Below, in pieces: positions 4,692-5,093 of a stretch of DNA of 5,093 nt. This DNA comes from Bacillota bacterium. GTDB taxonomy: Bacteria; Bacillota_I; Bacilli_A; RFN20; CAG-826. Location: assembly GCA_003501485.1 (NCBI GenBank), contig DNPJ01000061.1, positions 548-5,640 on the forward strand, read 5' to 3'. A model generated the notes under the pieces. It saw nothing but the letters and a program-made list of their open reading frames with translations. It was not told the origin of the DNA and did not search any database. A program made the position numbers and the translations under genes. Within the stretch, counting starts at the first letter, position 1, and the number at the start of each line of letters is the position of its first letter.

Positions 4692-5093
4692 CATTAGTGG
4701 ACAATAAGTTATATTTTGCAGATGGTAGTAATGGTTATAAATTATCATTCATCTCGATAAATGGAGAAAATCAAGTTAGAACATTATTAGTCGATGAAAA
4801 GATCAATAATTTATATTGTTTTGATGGCGTATTCTATTACACTATCAACAATTTATTGGGCAATTATATTGAAAGATATTCTATTTCTAACGGAAGAAGA
4901 AAACTAACAAGTGATGCCGGAATTGATTTCTGCCTTATTGATGGATATCTATATTATATTAACGTTGATAAATTGAATACTAAAATTTGGGGAGAAGGAA
5001 TTTACAAAGTTAACGCCTCTCCTTTAGTAAATAACAATAATGCTGGTATTAAAGTAGTTGAAAGTGAAAAAGGATTATGTTCATTAACAAGTG
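4685..5093 (+). pseudogene. Out-of-frame continuation of the MBG/beta-propeller lipoprotein, partial
   Basis: From 4685 the next frame is open to the window edge and continues the same kind of sequence: LVDNKLYFADGSNGYKLSFI, then units containing INNLYCFDGVFYYT, DFCLIDGYLYYINVDK and GIYKVN. These are further blades of the DUF5050-like propeller begun upstream. The join is natural if one T is restored to the T4 run at 4686-4689, giving ...GKAKF-LTLVDNKLYF. No ribosome binding site precedes the GTG at 4697, so an independent gene is unlikely. The break is either a true frameshift mutation or a sequencing error in a homopolymer. The C-terminus lies outside the window. Confidence 0.75.

Overview
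The window is AT-rich DNA (roughly 25-30% GC over most of its length) with strong AGGAG-type ribosome binding sites, Gram-positive-style lipoprotein signal peptides and a CIRCE-like heat-shock operator. This suggests a low-GC member of the Bacillota/Mycoplasmatota, plausibly an uncultured gut Bacilli lineage (RF39, Erysipelotrichales or Acholeplasma-like). TGA appears to be read as stop, because an antitoxin remnant ends on TGA exactly where the next start overlaps it. The taxonomic placement is inferred from style, not from a marker gene.

Layout. Positions 1-171 hold the last 56 codons of a DUF4143-type AAA ATPase, followed by a likely intrinsic terminator at 260-282. After an unexplained 300-base gap comes a decayed abortive-infection / type IV toxin-antitoxin locus of the AbiE family. 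It consists of the C-terminal tail of the AbiEi antitoxin (about 484-673) overlapping the start of a nearly full-length but heavily frameshifted AbiEii nucleotidyltransferase toxin (663-1484). Neither line of the pair can make an intact protein. Positions 1485-1684 contain no recognisable gene.

The right half is intact envelope-related DNA built around a divergent intergenic region (2441-2770). To the left (minus strand) is a 251-residue lipoprotein of unknown function whose leader carries a CIRCE-like element (AGCACTC-N9-GAGTGCT), suggesting control by the heat-shock repressor HrcA. To the right (plus strand) is a 302-residue XRE-family regulator with an N-terminal helix-turn-helix, a small CxxC...HxxC putative zinc module and a multi-spanning membrane domain. 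It has a GCGAAT-AA-ATTCGC palindrome in its promoter region that may be its own operator.

Thirteen bases after the regulator, and so probably co-transcribed, begins a second lipoprotein with a Ser-rich linker, two MBG repeats and a DUF5050-like beta-propeller. Its frame breaks at about 4686-4690, and the same protein continues in another frame to the window end. The most interesting points are the CIRCE-like site in front of a non-chaperone lipoprotein, the membrane-anchored regulator paired with a surface lipoprotein, and the reconstructible wreck of the AbiE module.
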